From Bacteroidales bacterium UBA1179 (GTDB lineage Bacteria > Bacteroidota > Bacteroidia > Bacteroidales > Bacteroidaceae): 12,219 nt of DNA. Shown piece after piece: positions 1 through 7,193 of this stretch. Every line of letters starts with the position of its first letter. The first letter of the stretch is position 1. The notes under the pieces were generated by a model, which saw nothing but the letters and a program-made list of their open reading frames with translations, searched no databases and had not been told where the DNA came from. Position numbers and translations under genes: made by a program. The stretch is taken from contig DBYT01000097.1 of NCBI GenBank assembly GCA_002309915.1, positions 1 through 12,219 on the forward strand, in the 5' to 3' direction.

Positions 1-2642
1 CGCCAAGGCAGACGTGCGTTTGCCCGGCCTCCGTAACTGAACGTATAGGTATCCATATTCTGGTTCTGACGCTGGTTGTTCTCCGAGTGGTTGTAGGTGA
101 AACGGCCGTTTGCCGTCACCTCAAGCCACTGGTTACGGTAGGTAACCGATGCATTCTCGCCGGCTGATATGGTGTTGGTTGAACTCAGCACGGCAGCACC
201 GCCGGTACCTGCACCGGGATTGTACTGGCCTATCCTACCCGTACTCATATAACTCTCCTGATGACGGTATGAGCCGTTGGCACTGGCATTGTAACGCCAT
301 TTGGTATTGGGTATGGTCTGGTTATATGTCAGGTTGCCCGATGTACTCCAGTTGGTCCAGAATCCCTCCATATTGATAGGCTGGGTAACCGATACACCTG
401 TCGTGGGGTCATAATCGGTTTTCTGGGTTACGTTACGGAGTGAGTTCTCAAGTGAGACACGTATGTTGATGGTCTTCTGAGTCTCAGTTATGTAGTTCTG
501 GTAATTGACCTCGGCCGTGTTGCGCAGTGTGGGCAGCAATCCGGGATTTCCCTTTCGGATATTCAAAGGATTAGTGTTATCAACAATATCCATCATATCC
601 TCCATGCTGGGCTGGCTGGTATTGGTACGCATGGTGAACTGCAGGCTCTTCTGACGGTCAAAACGGTATCGGTAATTGATTGAAGGGCTCCAGTTGTAGA
701 CCACTCGTGACGTATCGCCTATGACCTTGCCCATATACTGGAAGTTGTCCATTCCGGTATACTGCGGCATGAAGTTGATACCTATATTGATATTGGAGTT
801 GACAAAGTTGTAACGGAACTGAAGCGTAAAGGTATGGTTGCGGGAGACATTGGTAGCCTTGCGGCTCAGACTGTCACTCCTGTAGTCCAGCCAGTTGTCA
901 GGCAGGGCCCAGTCCCTGTACCAGTAGTCATTATCCATCTTGGTAAAGTCATAGGTCTCCCTGTTCTGGTTACGGTTGTTGACCTGAATCTGGTAACTGA
1001 ACTGAAGGTTTCCGCGTCCGGAGTCGATAGGCTCGCTCCACATGACACGGCCCGACCAGTTGCTGTTATCGGTAGGACTGGCATTATAACGTTTCTGGAC
1101 GCGGCTGCGTGACTTGGTCTCGGGCTGGTAATACTTCTGGTCCGAGTAGGAGTAACTGTCATTGGTACCCTTTGTGGCACCGAACGTGAACCGGACGGTG
1201 AAGTTGCGGCCCTCATCATTGAAACGTTTGTTGAACTGGAACTCTCCGCTTATCTGGTTGTTTCCGGTCTTGCTGTGATTGTAACTGCGCTGTGAGTTGA
1301 CACCGATCCTGTCCATCAGAGTATCGGGCAGGAAACCGTACTCCCCAAGGATATCGGTCATATCGGTGGCCAGATAGGGATCCTCGTTGAATGTAACCTG
1401 GTCGCTGTTGGAGTCGCTGTGGTTACGGCTTATCTGGAAACTGGGGCGGAATATGATGTTGAGTGATGAATCGGGCATCCACTCCATGCGGAACTCACCG
1501 CTCACGCTGTTATTGCCGCTGCTGCTGTTGGAGCGGTTGTTGCGGAATGAGGCGGGCTGGAACTGAGAGGTGAAGGTCTCTGACTCCGACTCGCTGAGTG
1601 AGCGTGACGTGGAACCGTTATACCTTATATTACCTCCTATGACCAGCGGGAATTCATTACGACGTCGCGGATAGGGCTCGCCTATGTTCTTTGAGAAGTT
1701 CACACCCACCTGGTGGTTGTAGCCCACGCCGTTACCGCGGCCCGAATTCTGGGTGTTGGCATTGACTGATAACTGGGTGTTGGCCTGGAAACGGTTGAGT
1801 GTGTATCGGCCCGAGTAGAGATACTTGACCCACTCTCCGTAATCGTTATTGCCCACAGGCTTGCCTATGCCGCCGTCAATATTGTGCAGCCAGCCGTTGC
1901 GCATGTTGGGTTTGATTTCCAGGTCCATTACAGTCTCCTCCTCGCCGTCATCAATTCCGGTAACACGTGCCAGGTCACTCTGGCGCTGATATGTCTTTAT
2001 TCGGCGTATTATGTTCACGGGGAGGTTCTTGGTGGCCATCTGCTGGTCATTGCCAAAGTACTCCTGACCGTCAACCAGGATGCGTGACACACGGCGTCCG
2101 TTCACGGTGATGCCGCCGTTCTCATCGACCTCCACACCGGGCAGACGTTTTATGAGTTCCTCCAGGACCGATCCCTCCGGCACACGGAAAGCGCTAACGT
2201 TATACATAAGCGTATCATCAACCACCTGGGTGGGCGGAAGGGCGTCCTCAATGACGGCCTCGGAGAGCATTATGCTCTTTTCATACATCCTGAATACGCC
2301 AAGCGCACGTTCACGGTCCTCCTTGACGGTCTTGAAACTGAATTCCTGGGTGGAATAGCCCATGAATGAGTAGCGCAGCAGGAACTCTCCCACCGGCACC
2401 TTCTTTATATTGAACCATCCCTCGTTGTCGGTTACGGTTCCGTAAATGAATGTGGTATCGGGCAATTCAAAGAGTTGGACAGTCACCTGAGGCATATTCT
2501 CTGTGGTGGAACCGTCTATGATATGGGCATTCACTGAGACCTTGCCGTCCAGTTTGGATTTCTCCTTGGAATCCTTCTGAGCGGCACATACCGAAGGTAT
2601 GAGCAATGATAATACGGTCAGTAACAGAAATGCTTTCCTCAT
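1..2642 (-). CDS. Outer membrane beta-barrel protein, TonB-receptor-like (3' end off window)
   Basis: The reading frame is open from ATG 2642-2640 to the window edge: 880 residues are visible and the C-terminus is missing. Residues 1-21 form a signal peptide (MRKAFLLLTVLSLL..., cleavage near SVCAA). Residues about 32-103 resemble a carboxypeptidase-regulatory-like beta-sandwich, ending near YSFMGYSTQEF. Residues about 120-240 look like a degenerate plug domain, with PEGSVLEELIKRLPGVEVDE, a VNGRRVSRILVDGQEYF stretch and MDLEIKP. From about 245 onward there are Asn/Ser/Tyr/Arg-rich alternating strands typical of a large barrel. This order fits the OMP_b-brl_3 type outer membrane protein of Bacteroidota, related to TonB-dependent receptors. 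I see no clear TonB box. The likely role is outer membrane transport or surface attachment; the substrate is unknown. No SusD-like partner is in view, although the downstream side is off the window. It is divergent from the gene at 2736, and I found no convincing promoter for it in the 93-bp gap. Confidence 0.88.
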   Translation of the reverse strand, partial: MRKAFLLLTVLSLLIPSVCAAQKDSKEKSKLDGKVSVNAHIIDGSTTENMPQVTVQLFELPDTTFIYGTVTDNEGWFNIKKVPVGEFLLRYSFMGYSTQEFSFKTVKEDRERALGVFRMYEKSIMLSEAVIEDALPPTQVVDDTLMYNVSAFRVPEGSVLEELIKRLPGVEVDENGGITVNGRRVSRILVDGQEYFGNDQQMATKNLPVNIIRRIKTYQRQSDLARVTGIDDGEEETVMDLEIKPNMRNGWLHNIDGGIGKPVGNNDYGEWVKYLYSGRYTLNRFQANTQLSVNANTQNSGRGNGVGYNHQVGVNFSKNIGEPYPRRRNEFPLVIGGNIRYNGSTSRSLSESESETFTSQFQPASFRNNRSNSSSGNNSVSGEFRMEWMPDSSLNIIFRPSFQISRNHSDSNSDQVTFNEDPYLATDMTDILGEYGFLPDTLMDRIGVNSQRSYNHSKTGNNQISGEFQFNKRFNDEGRNFTVRFTFGATKGTNDSYSYSDQKYYQPETKSRSRVQKRYNASPTDNSNWSGRVMWSEPIDSGRGNLQFSYQIQVNNRNQNRETYDFTKMDNDYWYRDWALPDNWLDYRSDSLSRKATNVSRNHTFTLQFRYNFVNSNINIGINFMPQYTGMDNFQYMGKVIGDTSRVVYNWSPSINYRYRFDRQKSLQFTMRTNTSQPSMEDMMDIVDNTNPLNIRKGNPGLLPTLRNTAEVNYQNYITETQKTINIRVSLENSLRNVTQKTDYDPTTGVSVTQPINMEGFWTNWSTSGNLTYNQTIPNTKWRYNASANGSYRHQESYMSTGRIGQYNPGAGTGGAAVLSSTNTISAGENASVTYRNQWLEVTANGRFTYNHSENNQRQNQNMDTYTFSYGGRANARLPW

Positions 2643-2696
2643 AAGCGCGAAGTCTGTTTTTTTGACACCGCAGTTAACAAATGGTTTAATTGGAAG

Positions 2697-2729
2697 TTGC
2701 ACATTCTCACACCATTTGTATTACTTTTG
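2697..2729 (+). promoter_or_regulatory. Bacteroidota-type promoter for the 119-residue protein gene
   Basis: TTG at 2697-2699 and TACTTTTG at 2722-2729 match the Bacteroidota -33 (TTTG or TTG) and -7 (TAnnTTTG) elements, with 22 bp between them, slightly long. The -7 box ends only 6 nt before the ATG at 2736, so transcription should start at or next to the start codon. Confidence 0.6.
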
Positions 2730-2735
2730 CAGACA

Positions 2736-3095
2736 ATGGACAGCATACGGTTTTCATCAGTACTGGAGCAGGCTTTCAGCGACGTGGCATCGGCCCACGG
2801 CCGGGCTTATCCCGACGGAGCAGCAGCGGCATGGGCCGGTGTGGGTGCCTCATACCTGGGATTTGCCCTTTGCGGCCTCAGTTCATCCCAACTTCGTAAC
2901 GTACAGTATTCCGCCCGCCAGCAGTTCGGAGACGTCATTCTGGACTGCAAATGGTACGACACCCTTAAGGCTGCCTGCCTGAACGGAGATGATTATGCCG
3001 ATGCTCTGCTTCCCGGACCTGACGGTTCCCTTTGCCGGTGCCGCGTAAGTGCCGACCTTTTCCTGGAGATGCTGGATTTCTGCCGCGAAGGTTAA
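2736..3095 (+). CDS. Hypothetical cysteine-rich 119-residue protein, near-leaderless
   Basis: I do not recognise this protein. ATG at 2736 begins MDSIRFSSVLEQAFSDVAS and the frame ends at TAA 3093-3095. A longer version from TTG at 2697 is unlikely because that TTG is the upstream promoter element. The product has an Ala/Gly-rich centre (GAAAAWAGVGASYLGFALCG), which could be a short buried helix but is weak as a membrane segment. It has six cysteines in 119 residues, including a C-x-C pair in LCRCR, and an amphipathic C-terminus (SADLFLEMLDFCREG). There is no signal peptide, so it is probably cytoplasmic. Codon choice resembles the neighbouring genes, and a good promoter sits in exactly the right place, which supports a real gene over the antisense frame at 2883-3158. 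No function is proposed. Confidence 0.6.
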   Translation: MDSIRFSSVLEQAFSDVASAHGRAYPDGAAAAWAGVGASYLGFALCGLSSSQLRNVQYSARQQFGDVILDCKWYDTLKAACLNGDDYADALLPGPDGSLCRCRVSADLFLEMLDFCREG

Positions 3096-3109
3096 AATCA
3101 TCCGAATTC

Positions 3110-3140
3110 TTGACATTTGCAATTCTTTGCAATATCTTTG
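3110..3140 (+). promoter_or_regulatory. Bacteroidota-type promoter for the exported beta-sandwich protein
   Basis: TTG at 3110-3112 and a perfect TAnnTTTG box (TATCTTTG, 3133-3140) are 20 bp apart. The spacer carries the 8-mer TTTGCAAT twice, at 3116-3123 and 3126-3133, the second copy running into the -7 box. The predicted start of transcription leaves a leader of roughly 15-20 nt. Confidence 0.65.
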
Positions 3141-3166
3141 ATAAGAACTATCTGTCAATAATGTTT

Positions 3167-3667
3167 ATGAAGAAGTTGTTTTCACTTCTGCTGACCGCTA
3201 TGATTGCCGTCACAGTCAATGCCCAGTTCATCAGTTTCCCTCGTTTCGGCAGGAATCTCAAAATGTGCAGCGACCCCGTGCTGGGTCTTGAAGGCCTGCA
3301 TGTAGGTGATGAAGGCTATGTTACGTTCGAGGTGACGAATGAGGGTGACAGCCTGTACACAGGGCCCATATATCTGAGAATAGTGGAGCGCGAGTCAAGC
3401 GCACAGGTTCTGGCCGCAAAGAAGATCAAGATCAAACCCGGTCAGACCTACTCCATAACAACCGTATTCTCCACTGAACGTCTGAATCCCTATGCCAGAT
3501 ATTTTGTGGGCTTTGAATATGATGAGGACGGACATACCGTACCTATGGGATTCACCGAGGCCAAGCCTCTGGAGAGTTTCATGCTGCTGCCTACAATCAT
3601 AAACGACCCCGGCAAAAAGGCTCCCGTAAAAGCAAAGATTAAGGAGATTAAGAAATCTTCAAAATAA
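3167..3667 (+). CDS. Small exported protein with an Ig-like/CARDB-like beta-sandwich
   Basis: The 166-residue product starts with a classical signal peptide, MKKLFSLLLTAMIAVTVNA, with cleavage expected before Gln20. An ATG two codons earlier (3161, giving MFMKK) is an equally possible start; 3167 is chosen because it gives the usual MKK n-region. Mature residues about 35-135 form alternating strands with GDEGYVTFEVTNEGDSLYTG and IKPGQTYSITTVF. This pattern of added strands and paired glycines resembles CARDB or other Ig-like adhesion and scaffold domains, but I cannot assign a family. The last 25 residues are lysine-rich (GKKAPVKAKIKEIKKSSK). There is no lipobox and no membrane segment after the signal, so it is probably periplasmic or secreted. 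It has its own promoter and stands alone between the cysteine-rich gene and the tRNA. Function unknown. Confidence 0.8.
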   Translation: MKKLFSLLLTAMIAVTVNAQFISFPRFGRNLKMCSDPVLGLEGLHVGDEGYVTFEVTNEGDSLYTGPIYLRIVERESSAQVLAAKKIKIKPGQTYSITTVFSTERLNPYARYFVGFEYDEDGHTVPMGFTEAKPLESFMLLPTIINDPGKKAPVKAKIKEIKKSSK

Positions 3668-3681
3668 AAATCGGGGAATTA

Positions 3682-3712
3682 TTGGATAATATCATAAAAA
3701 GAGATACCTTTG
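3682..3712 (+). promoter_or_regulatory. Promoter of tRNA-Pro
   Basis: TTG at 3682-3684 and a perfect TAnnTTTG box (TACCTTTG, 3705-3712) are 20 bp apart, the same spacing as at 3110-3140. The 5' end of the tRNA is 37 nt after the box, leaving room for a short precursor leader. Confidence 0.65.
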
Positions 3713-3749
3713 CGCCGGTTTTGAAAGCCGCAAGGCCAAAAAACATCAG

Positions 3750-3825
3750 CGGGGTGTAGCTCAGCCCGGTTTAGAGTACGCGTCTGGGGGGCGTGTGGTC
3801 GCTGGTTCGAATCCAGTCACCCCGA
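3750..3825 (+). tRNA. tRNA-Pro (anticodon GGG)
   Basis: A full cloverleaf can be drawn. The acceptor stem pairs CGGGGTG (3750-3756) with CACCCCG (3818-3824), with A3825 as the discriminator. The D arm is GCTC/GAGT with an 11-nt loop containing GG. The anticodon stem is CGCGT/GCGTG with loop CTGGGGG, which places anticodon GGG at 3786-3788. The variable loop is 5 nt, and the T arm is GCTGG-TTCGAAT-CCAGT. GGG reads proline codon CCC and, by wobble, CCU. The 3' CCA is not encoded (CTGG follows) and must be added after transcription, as for many Bacteroidota tRNAs. It has its own promoter upstream and a strong terminator downstream, so it is a single-gene unit. Confidence 0.97.
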
Positions 3826-3832
3826 CTGGAAA

Positions 3833-3866
3833 AAAGAACGGTTCTGAAAAGAATCGTTCTTTTTTT
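3833..3866 (+). terminator. Intrinsic terminator of tRNA-Pro
   Basis: AAAGAACGGTTCT (3833-3845) and AGAATCGTTCTTT (3850-3862) pair over 13 bp with one G-T wobble around a GAAA loop. The T-rich tail runs on to 3866. It begins 8 nt after the end of the tRNA. Confidence 0.88.
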
Positions 3867-3948
3867 AATTGAAAATTGAAAATTGAAAATTGAGAATTCC
3901 ATCCGGTTCGCGCGTTAATTCTCAATTCTCAATTCTCAATTCTCAATT
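3867..3948. repeat. Inverted pair of AATT-heptamer tandem arrays (32-bp arms, 18-nt loop)
   Basis: The left arm (3867-3898) is AATT followed by GAAAATT three times and GAGAATT once. The right arm (3917-3948) is AATT followed by CTCAATT four times. The arms are inverted copies over 32 bp with three differences, each an A in the left arm facing a C in the right. The 18-nt centre (3899-3916) is GC-rich, with GGTTCGCGCG. The whole could fold as a long hairpin. From general familiarity, AATTGA(A/G)A-type heptamer arrays recur between genes in Bacteroidota, so this is probably a dispersed repeat rather than a unique site. It separates the tRNA terminator from the start of the porW operon. It could insulate transcripts, be a REP-like or miniature mobile element, or be slippage-prone DNA. 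Confidence 0.85.
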
Positions 3949-3957
3949 AGCTTTTAG

Positions 3958-3965
3958 TATCTTCG
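3958..3965 (+). promoter_or_regulatory. Possible weak -7 box for the porW operon
   Basis: TATCTTCG matches TAnnTTTG except for one base and lies 32 nt before the ATG at 3998. The place expected for the -33 element falls inside the right arm of the heptamer repeat, which contains no TTG. If this is the promoter it is weak or needs an activator. Nothing better is visible between 3867 and 3998. Confidence 0.3.
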
Positions 3966-3997
3966 CAATTTAAGAACGATTCTTCCGTTTAAATAAT

Positions 3998-4399
3998 ATG
4001 ATATACTATATATGTGCAGCAGTTCTTCTGCTCATGTTCGTTCTGTACTGGCTTGACAGGTTCAACAAGACACGCGGACTGAGTCAGGAACAGGCTCAGC
4101 AGCCCGAACCTGAGATACCCGCCGGAGAGTGCTGCGGCAAGCATGCGGTATGTGAAAAACAGAAACTGGCCGAGGCACGTCTGCGCAGCGCACAGTATTT
4201 TGACGATGAGGACCTGGACCGCTTTAAGGGACGCAGTTCAGACAATTACACTGACCAGGAAGTCGAAGAGTTCCGATATGTACTGTATACAATGCAGCAG
4301 GATGAGGTCAGGGAGTGGATGGAATGCCTTCAGGCAAGAGATATCGAGATACCCGACGAGCTTAAGGAGGAGTGTTACTCCATGATGAATGAGATGTAG
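3998..4399 (+). CDS. Small membrane-anchored protein with CCG-x-H-x2-C motif, first gene of the porW operon
   Basis: The product has 133 residues. Residues 1-19 (MIYYICAAVLLLMFVLYWL) form one hydrophobic helix followed by DRFNKTR, which fits an N-terminal inner membrane anchor with the rest probably cytoplasmic. A Glu/Gln/Pro linker (about 30-44) leads to C45-C46-G47-K48-H49-A50-V51-C52-E53-K54, a compact Cys/His cluster that could bind a metal or form a disulfide. The C-terminal half is acidic and helical (YFDDEDLDRF, YTDQEVEEFRYVLYTM, EVREWMECLQARDIEIPDEL). I recall similar short proteins in Bacteroides and Prevotella, sometimes automatically labelled phospholipase, but no lipase motif is visible and I would not use that name. 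It ends 4 nt before the PorW/SprE-like start, so the two are almost certainly co-transcribed. Function unknown. Confidence 0.85.
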   Translation: MIYYICAAVLLLMFVLYWLDRFNKTRGLSQEQAQQPEPEIPAGECCGKHAVCEKQKLAEARLRSAQYFDDEDLDRFKGRSSDNYTDQEVEEFRYVLYTMQQDEVREWMECLQARDIEIPDELKEECYSMMNEM

Positions 4400-4403
4400 G
4401 GAG

Positions 4404-7193
4404 ATGACAAGAAACAGGACAGCCGTTATAGCCTTGCTGTTACTACTGCTTGCAGTGGTGACCGGTTGTTCCACATCCCGAAACACTGCCGCTTCCCGTT
4501 CATATCAGGCACTCGTAACCAAATACAACGTCTATTTCAACGGCAGTGAGGCCTACCGTAAGGGATATGAGGCACAGGAAAAAGCCAAGACAGACAACCT
4601 GCTGGAGATACTTGACCTCGACCCCATAAGTGATGAGAAGGTCCGCTCCACAGGCACCTCCAGTTTCGATGTGGCCATTGAGAAGGCACAAAAAGGCATC
4701 AAACTGCATTCCATAACTGAAAAGCCCAGGAAAAAGAAGGGTACGCCCACTGAGTCTGATAAGGCTTTCCAGAACAAGAATGAATACAACCCGTTCCTTT
4801 GGCACGCATGGTTCCTTATGGCCGATGCCCAGAGGCAGAAAGGTGATTTCATCGAGGCAGCCAGCACATACTCATACATTACCAAGCTCTATTCTGACGA
4901 GCCTGAGATAGTAGCCGAGGCCCAATACAAGATGGCCCAATGCTACTCGGAACTGGGTTGGTACTATGAAGCCGAAGAGCTGTTCCAACGCTCCGGCGAG
5001 ACTAAAACCAACCTTTCCCGCCATCTGGATTATCAGTCAAGATTCGCATCACATCTGCTTAACCAGGAGCGTTATGAGGAGAGTATCCCGCTTTTGGAAG
5101 AGGCCATAAACCGCAAGGGTGTGAGCAAGACCCAGCGCATACGTGAGCGTTATCTGCTTGCACAGCTCTACAAGACTACAGGCCGCAATGATGAAGCCTA
5201 CCGCACATTCGGTAAGGTAATCCGAATGAGCCCTCCCCATGAGATTGAGTTCCACGCCCGCATACAGCAGACCGAGACTATGGCCCGTAACGGAAACCTT
5301 CGCAAGATCATGAAGAAACTCAAGCGCATGGAGCGTGACCCCGGCAACAAGGATAACCTGGATCAGGTTTACTATGCAATGGGTAATATTCATCTCATGC
5401 GCGGAGATACCGCTACAGCCCTGAGTCTATACAACCAGGGTGCGGACAAAGGTCAGAACGCATCGGCCGAGAAAGGCATACTTCTGCTTACCATGGCTGA
5501 CCTATACTGGAACATGAGGGATTACCCGAATGCCTCACGCTGCTACTCGCAGGCCGTGGGAATGATAGGTTCCACACATGACGAGTATCAGACCGTGAAA
5601 CTGCGCTCCGAGGTTCTGGAGGATCTGGTAAGATGCGACGGAACCGTAAGGCTGCAGGACAGTCTGCAATGGCTGTCCACCCTACCCGAGGAGAGGCTTT
5701 ATGCCATCATTGACAAGGTCATTGAGGATCTCAGGGAGGAGGAGCGTCTGGAGGAGGAACGCCGCAAGCAGGAAGCCAGGGAGGCTGCACGCAGGGGAGA
5801 GGCATCGGCCATGTCGATTGACACTGACACAGGCTCTGAAGGACAATGGTATTTCTACAATTCCAAAGTGGTGGCCCGCGGCAGGAAGGAGTTCAGCAAG
5901 CAGTGGGGAGACCGCAAACTTGAGGACAACTGGCGCAGGTCCAACAAGACCACACTGGCACCGATGGAGCTTGCATATACCGGCACTGATGACGCATATG
6001 ACTTGGAGCCGGATACTCTTATGGACATTATTGTCGATTCCCTTGATACCACAGTCAAGGAGACCGATCCGTATAAACGTGAGTACTATATCCAACAGAT
6101 ACCCTACTCACCCGAGGAGAAGCAGAAGTCCGATGGGCTCATATCCGAGTCCCTGCTGGAGTTGGGTATAATCTACAAGGACCGTCTGTCAGAGTTCCCC
6201 GATGCCGAGAGGTCACTGACCCGTATCGTAGCCGACTATCCCGAGTCCGATCAGGCCGACGAGGCCATGTACAACCTCTATCTCATGTACTCGCTGTGGG
6301 GCAGGATCGACAAGGCTGACAGTTGCCGCAGCCAGATGCAGAGACTCTATCCCGAGAGTGATTATACCATCATGGTCTGTGACCCCGACTACATAGACAA
6401 CGCCCGATACGGCAAGCACCGCGAGGACTCCATCTACGTGGTTACCTATGCCGCATTCCGCGAAGGTGACTTACTGACCGTCAGGAACAACTGCGAGATA
6501 TCAGCCACCAGATATCCCAAGGGACAGCACCGCGCCAAGTTCATGTTCCTGGATGCGGCCCTTGACCTGCAGGCGGGTGATACGGACACCTTCATGGAGA
6601 AACTCAAGGAGATTGTGACCAAATATCCCGAAAACGAGATAAGTGAGTTGGCAGGTCTTATAGCCCAGGGTATCCAGAACGGAAGAATTCTGCAGTCAAC
6701 ATCATTCAGCTCAATATGGGACCGTCGTAACGGAACGGCCGAAGAGAGCGAGTCAGACAGTGTAATGCCTAAATTCAGCCCGGAACGCTACGAGCCGTTC
6801 ATATTCCTGCTGGCCTATCCGGAGGGTGAACTTGACCAGAACCAGCTGCTGTTTGAGGTGGCACGATTCAATTTCACCAACTACATGATGCGAAACTTTG
6901 ACATCAGTTTTGTAACTGAGCAGGGAATTGGCATGATGATAGTGGGAGAATTTCTTAACTTTGACGAGGCTTACGTCTATCAGCACAATCTGTATGACGA
7001 TCCCGATATGGCCAGCAAGCTGAGTGGCATCAAGGCGGTTGTAATAACTCCCGGCAATCTGGAGATACTGTTCAAGCACTACAGCTTCACCGACTATCAG
7101 GAGTTCTATGAGGAGCATTTCCTGAACATACCGGAATTTGACATTGACGGAGCCACACTCTTTGAAGAATACGCTGACGATGGAGAAGACTGA
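4404..7193 (+). CDS. porW: PorW/SprE-like TPR lipoprotein (type IX secretion-associated)
   Basis: The 929-residue product begins MTRNRTAVIALLLLLLAVVTGC, a lipoprotein signal with lipobox VTGC (Cys22). An in-frame ATG at 4389, inside the upstream gene, is an alternative start; 4404 gives a cleaner signal peptide. After the Cys there is no acidic cluster of the surface-export type, which suggests a periplasm-facing lipid anchor. Next comes a KYNVYFNGSEAYRKG motif like the start of SprE. Many TPR-like helix pairs follow (for example FLWHAWFLMADAQRQKGDFIEAASTY), then a charged coiled-coil linker (about 432-470), more TPRs (about 570-780), and a C-terminal alpha/beta domain (about 790-915: FIFLLAYPEGELDQ, ARFNFTNYMM, GEFLNFDEAYVY). 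In P. gingivalis PorW and F. johnsoniae SprE, this lipoprotein is required for type IX secretion and contacts the secretion ring or motor. The family call also rests on porX lying next to it. It overlaps porX by 14 nt. Confidence 0.85.
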   Translation: MTRNRTAVIALLLLLLAVVTGCSTSRNTAASRSYQALVTKYNVYFNGSEAYRKGYEAQEKAKTDNLLEILDLDPISDEKVRSTGTSSFDVAIEKAQKGIKLHSITEKPRKKKGTPTESDKAFQNKNEYNPFLWHAWFLMADAQRQKGDFIEAASTYSYITKLYSDEPEIVAEAQYKMAQCYSELGWYYEAEELFQRSGETKTNLSRHLDYQSRFASHLLNQERYEESIPLLEEAINRKGVSKTQRIRERYLLAQLYKTTGRNDEAYRTFGKVIRMSPPHEIEFHARIQQTETMARNGNLRKIMKKLKRMERDPGNKDNLDQVYYAMGNIHLMRGDTATALSLYNQGADKGQNASAEKGILLLTMADLYWNMRDYPNASRCYSQAVGMIGSTHDEYQTVKLRSEVLEDLVRCDGTVRLQDSLQWLSTLPEERLYAIIDKVIEDLREEERLEEERRKQEAREAARRGEASAMSIDTDTGSEGQWYFYNSKVVARGRKEFSKQWGDRKLEDNWRRSNKTTLAPMELAYTGTDDAYDLEPDTLMDIIVDSLDTTVKETDPYKREYYIQQIPYSPEEKQKSDGLISESLLELGIIYKDRLSEFPDAERSLTRIVADYPESDQADEAMYNLYLMYSLWGRIDKADSCRSQMQRLYPESDYTIMVCDPDYIDNARYGKHREDSIYVVTYAAFREGDLLTVRNNCEISATRYPKGQHRAKFMFLDAALDLQAGDTDTFMEKLKEIVTKYPENEISELAGLIAQGIQNGRILQSTSFSSIWDRRNGTAEESESDSVMPKFSPERYEPFIFLLAYPEGELDQNQLLFEVARFNFTNYMMRNFDISFVTEQGIGMMIVGEFLNFDEAYVYQHNLYDDPDMASKLSGIKAVVITPGNLEILFKHYSFTDYQEFYEEHFLNIPEFDIDGATLFEEYADDGED

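Noticed and set aside
834..1219. Plus- and minus-strand open frames inside the outer membrane protein gene
   Set aside because: They lie in other frames of a long uninterrupted beta-barrel coding region and are low-complexity shadows.
2643..2735. Minus-strand promoter for the outer membrane protein
   Set aside because: I looked for TAnnTTTG with an upstream TTG on the minus strand and found only poor matches, so I do not call one.
2883..3158. Minus-strand open frame of 91 codons antisense to the cysteine-rich gene
   Set aside because: It overlaps the better supported plus-strand gene and the next promoter, and it has no promoter of its own.
3826..3829. Missing CCA at the tRNA 3' end as a sign of a broken gene
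   Set aside because: All stems pair and the discriminator base is present; Bacteroidota often add CCA after transcription.
3867..3948. Short regularly spaced repeats suggesting a CRISPR array
   Set aside because: The units are contiguous 7-mers with no spacers and are arranged as two inverted arrays, so this is a tandem or inverted repeat, not CRISPR.
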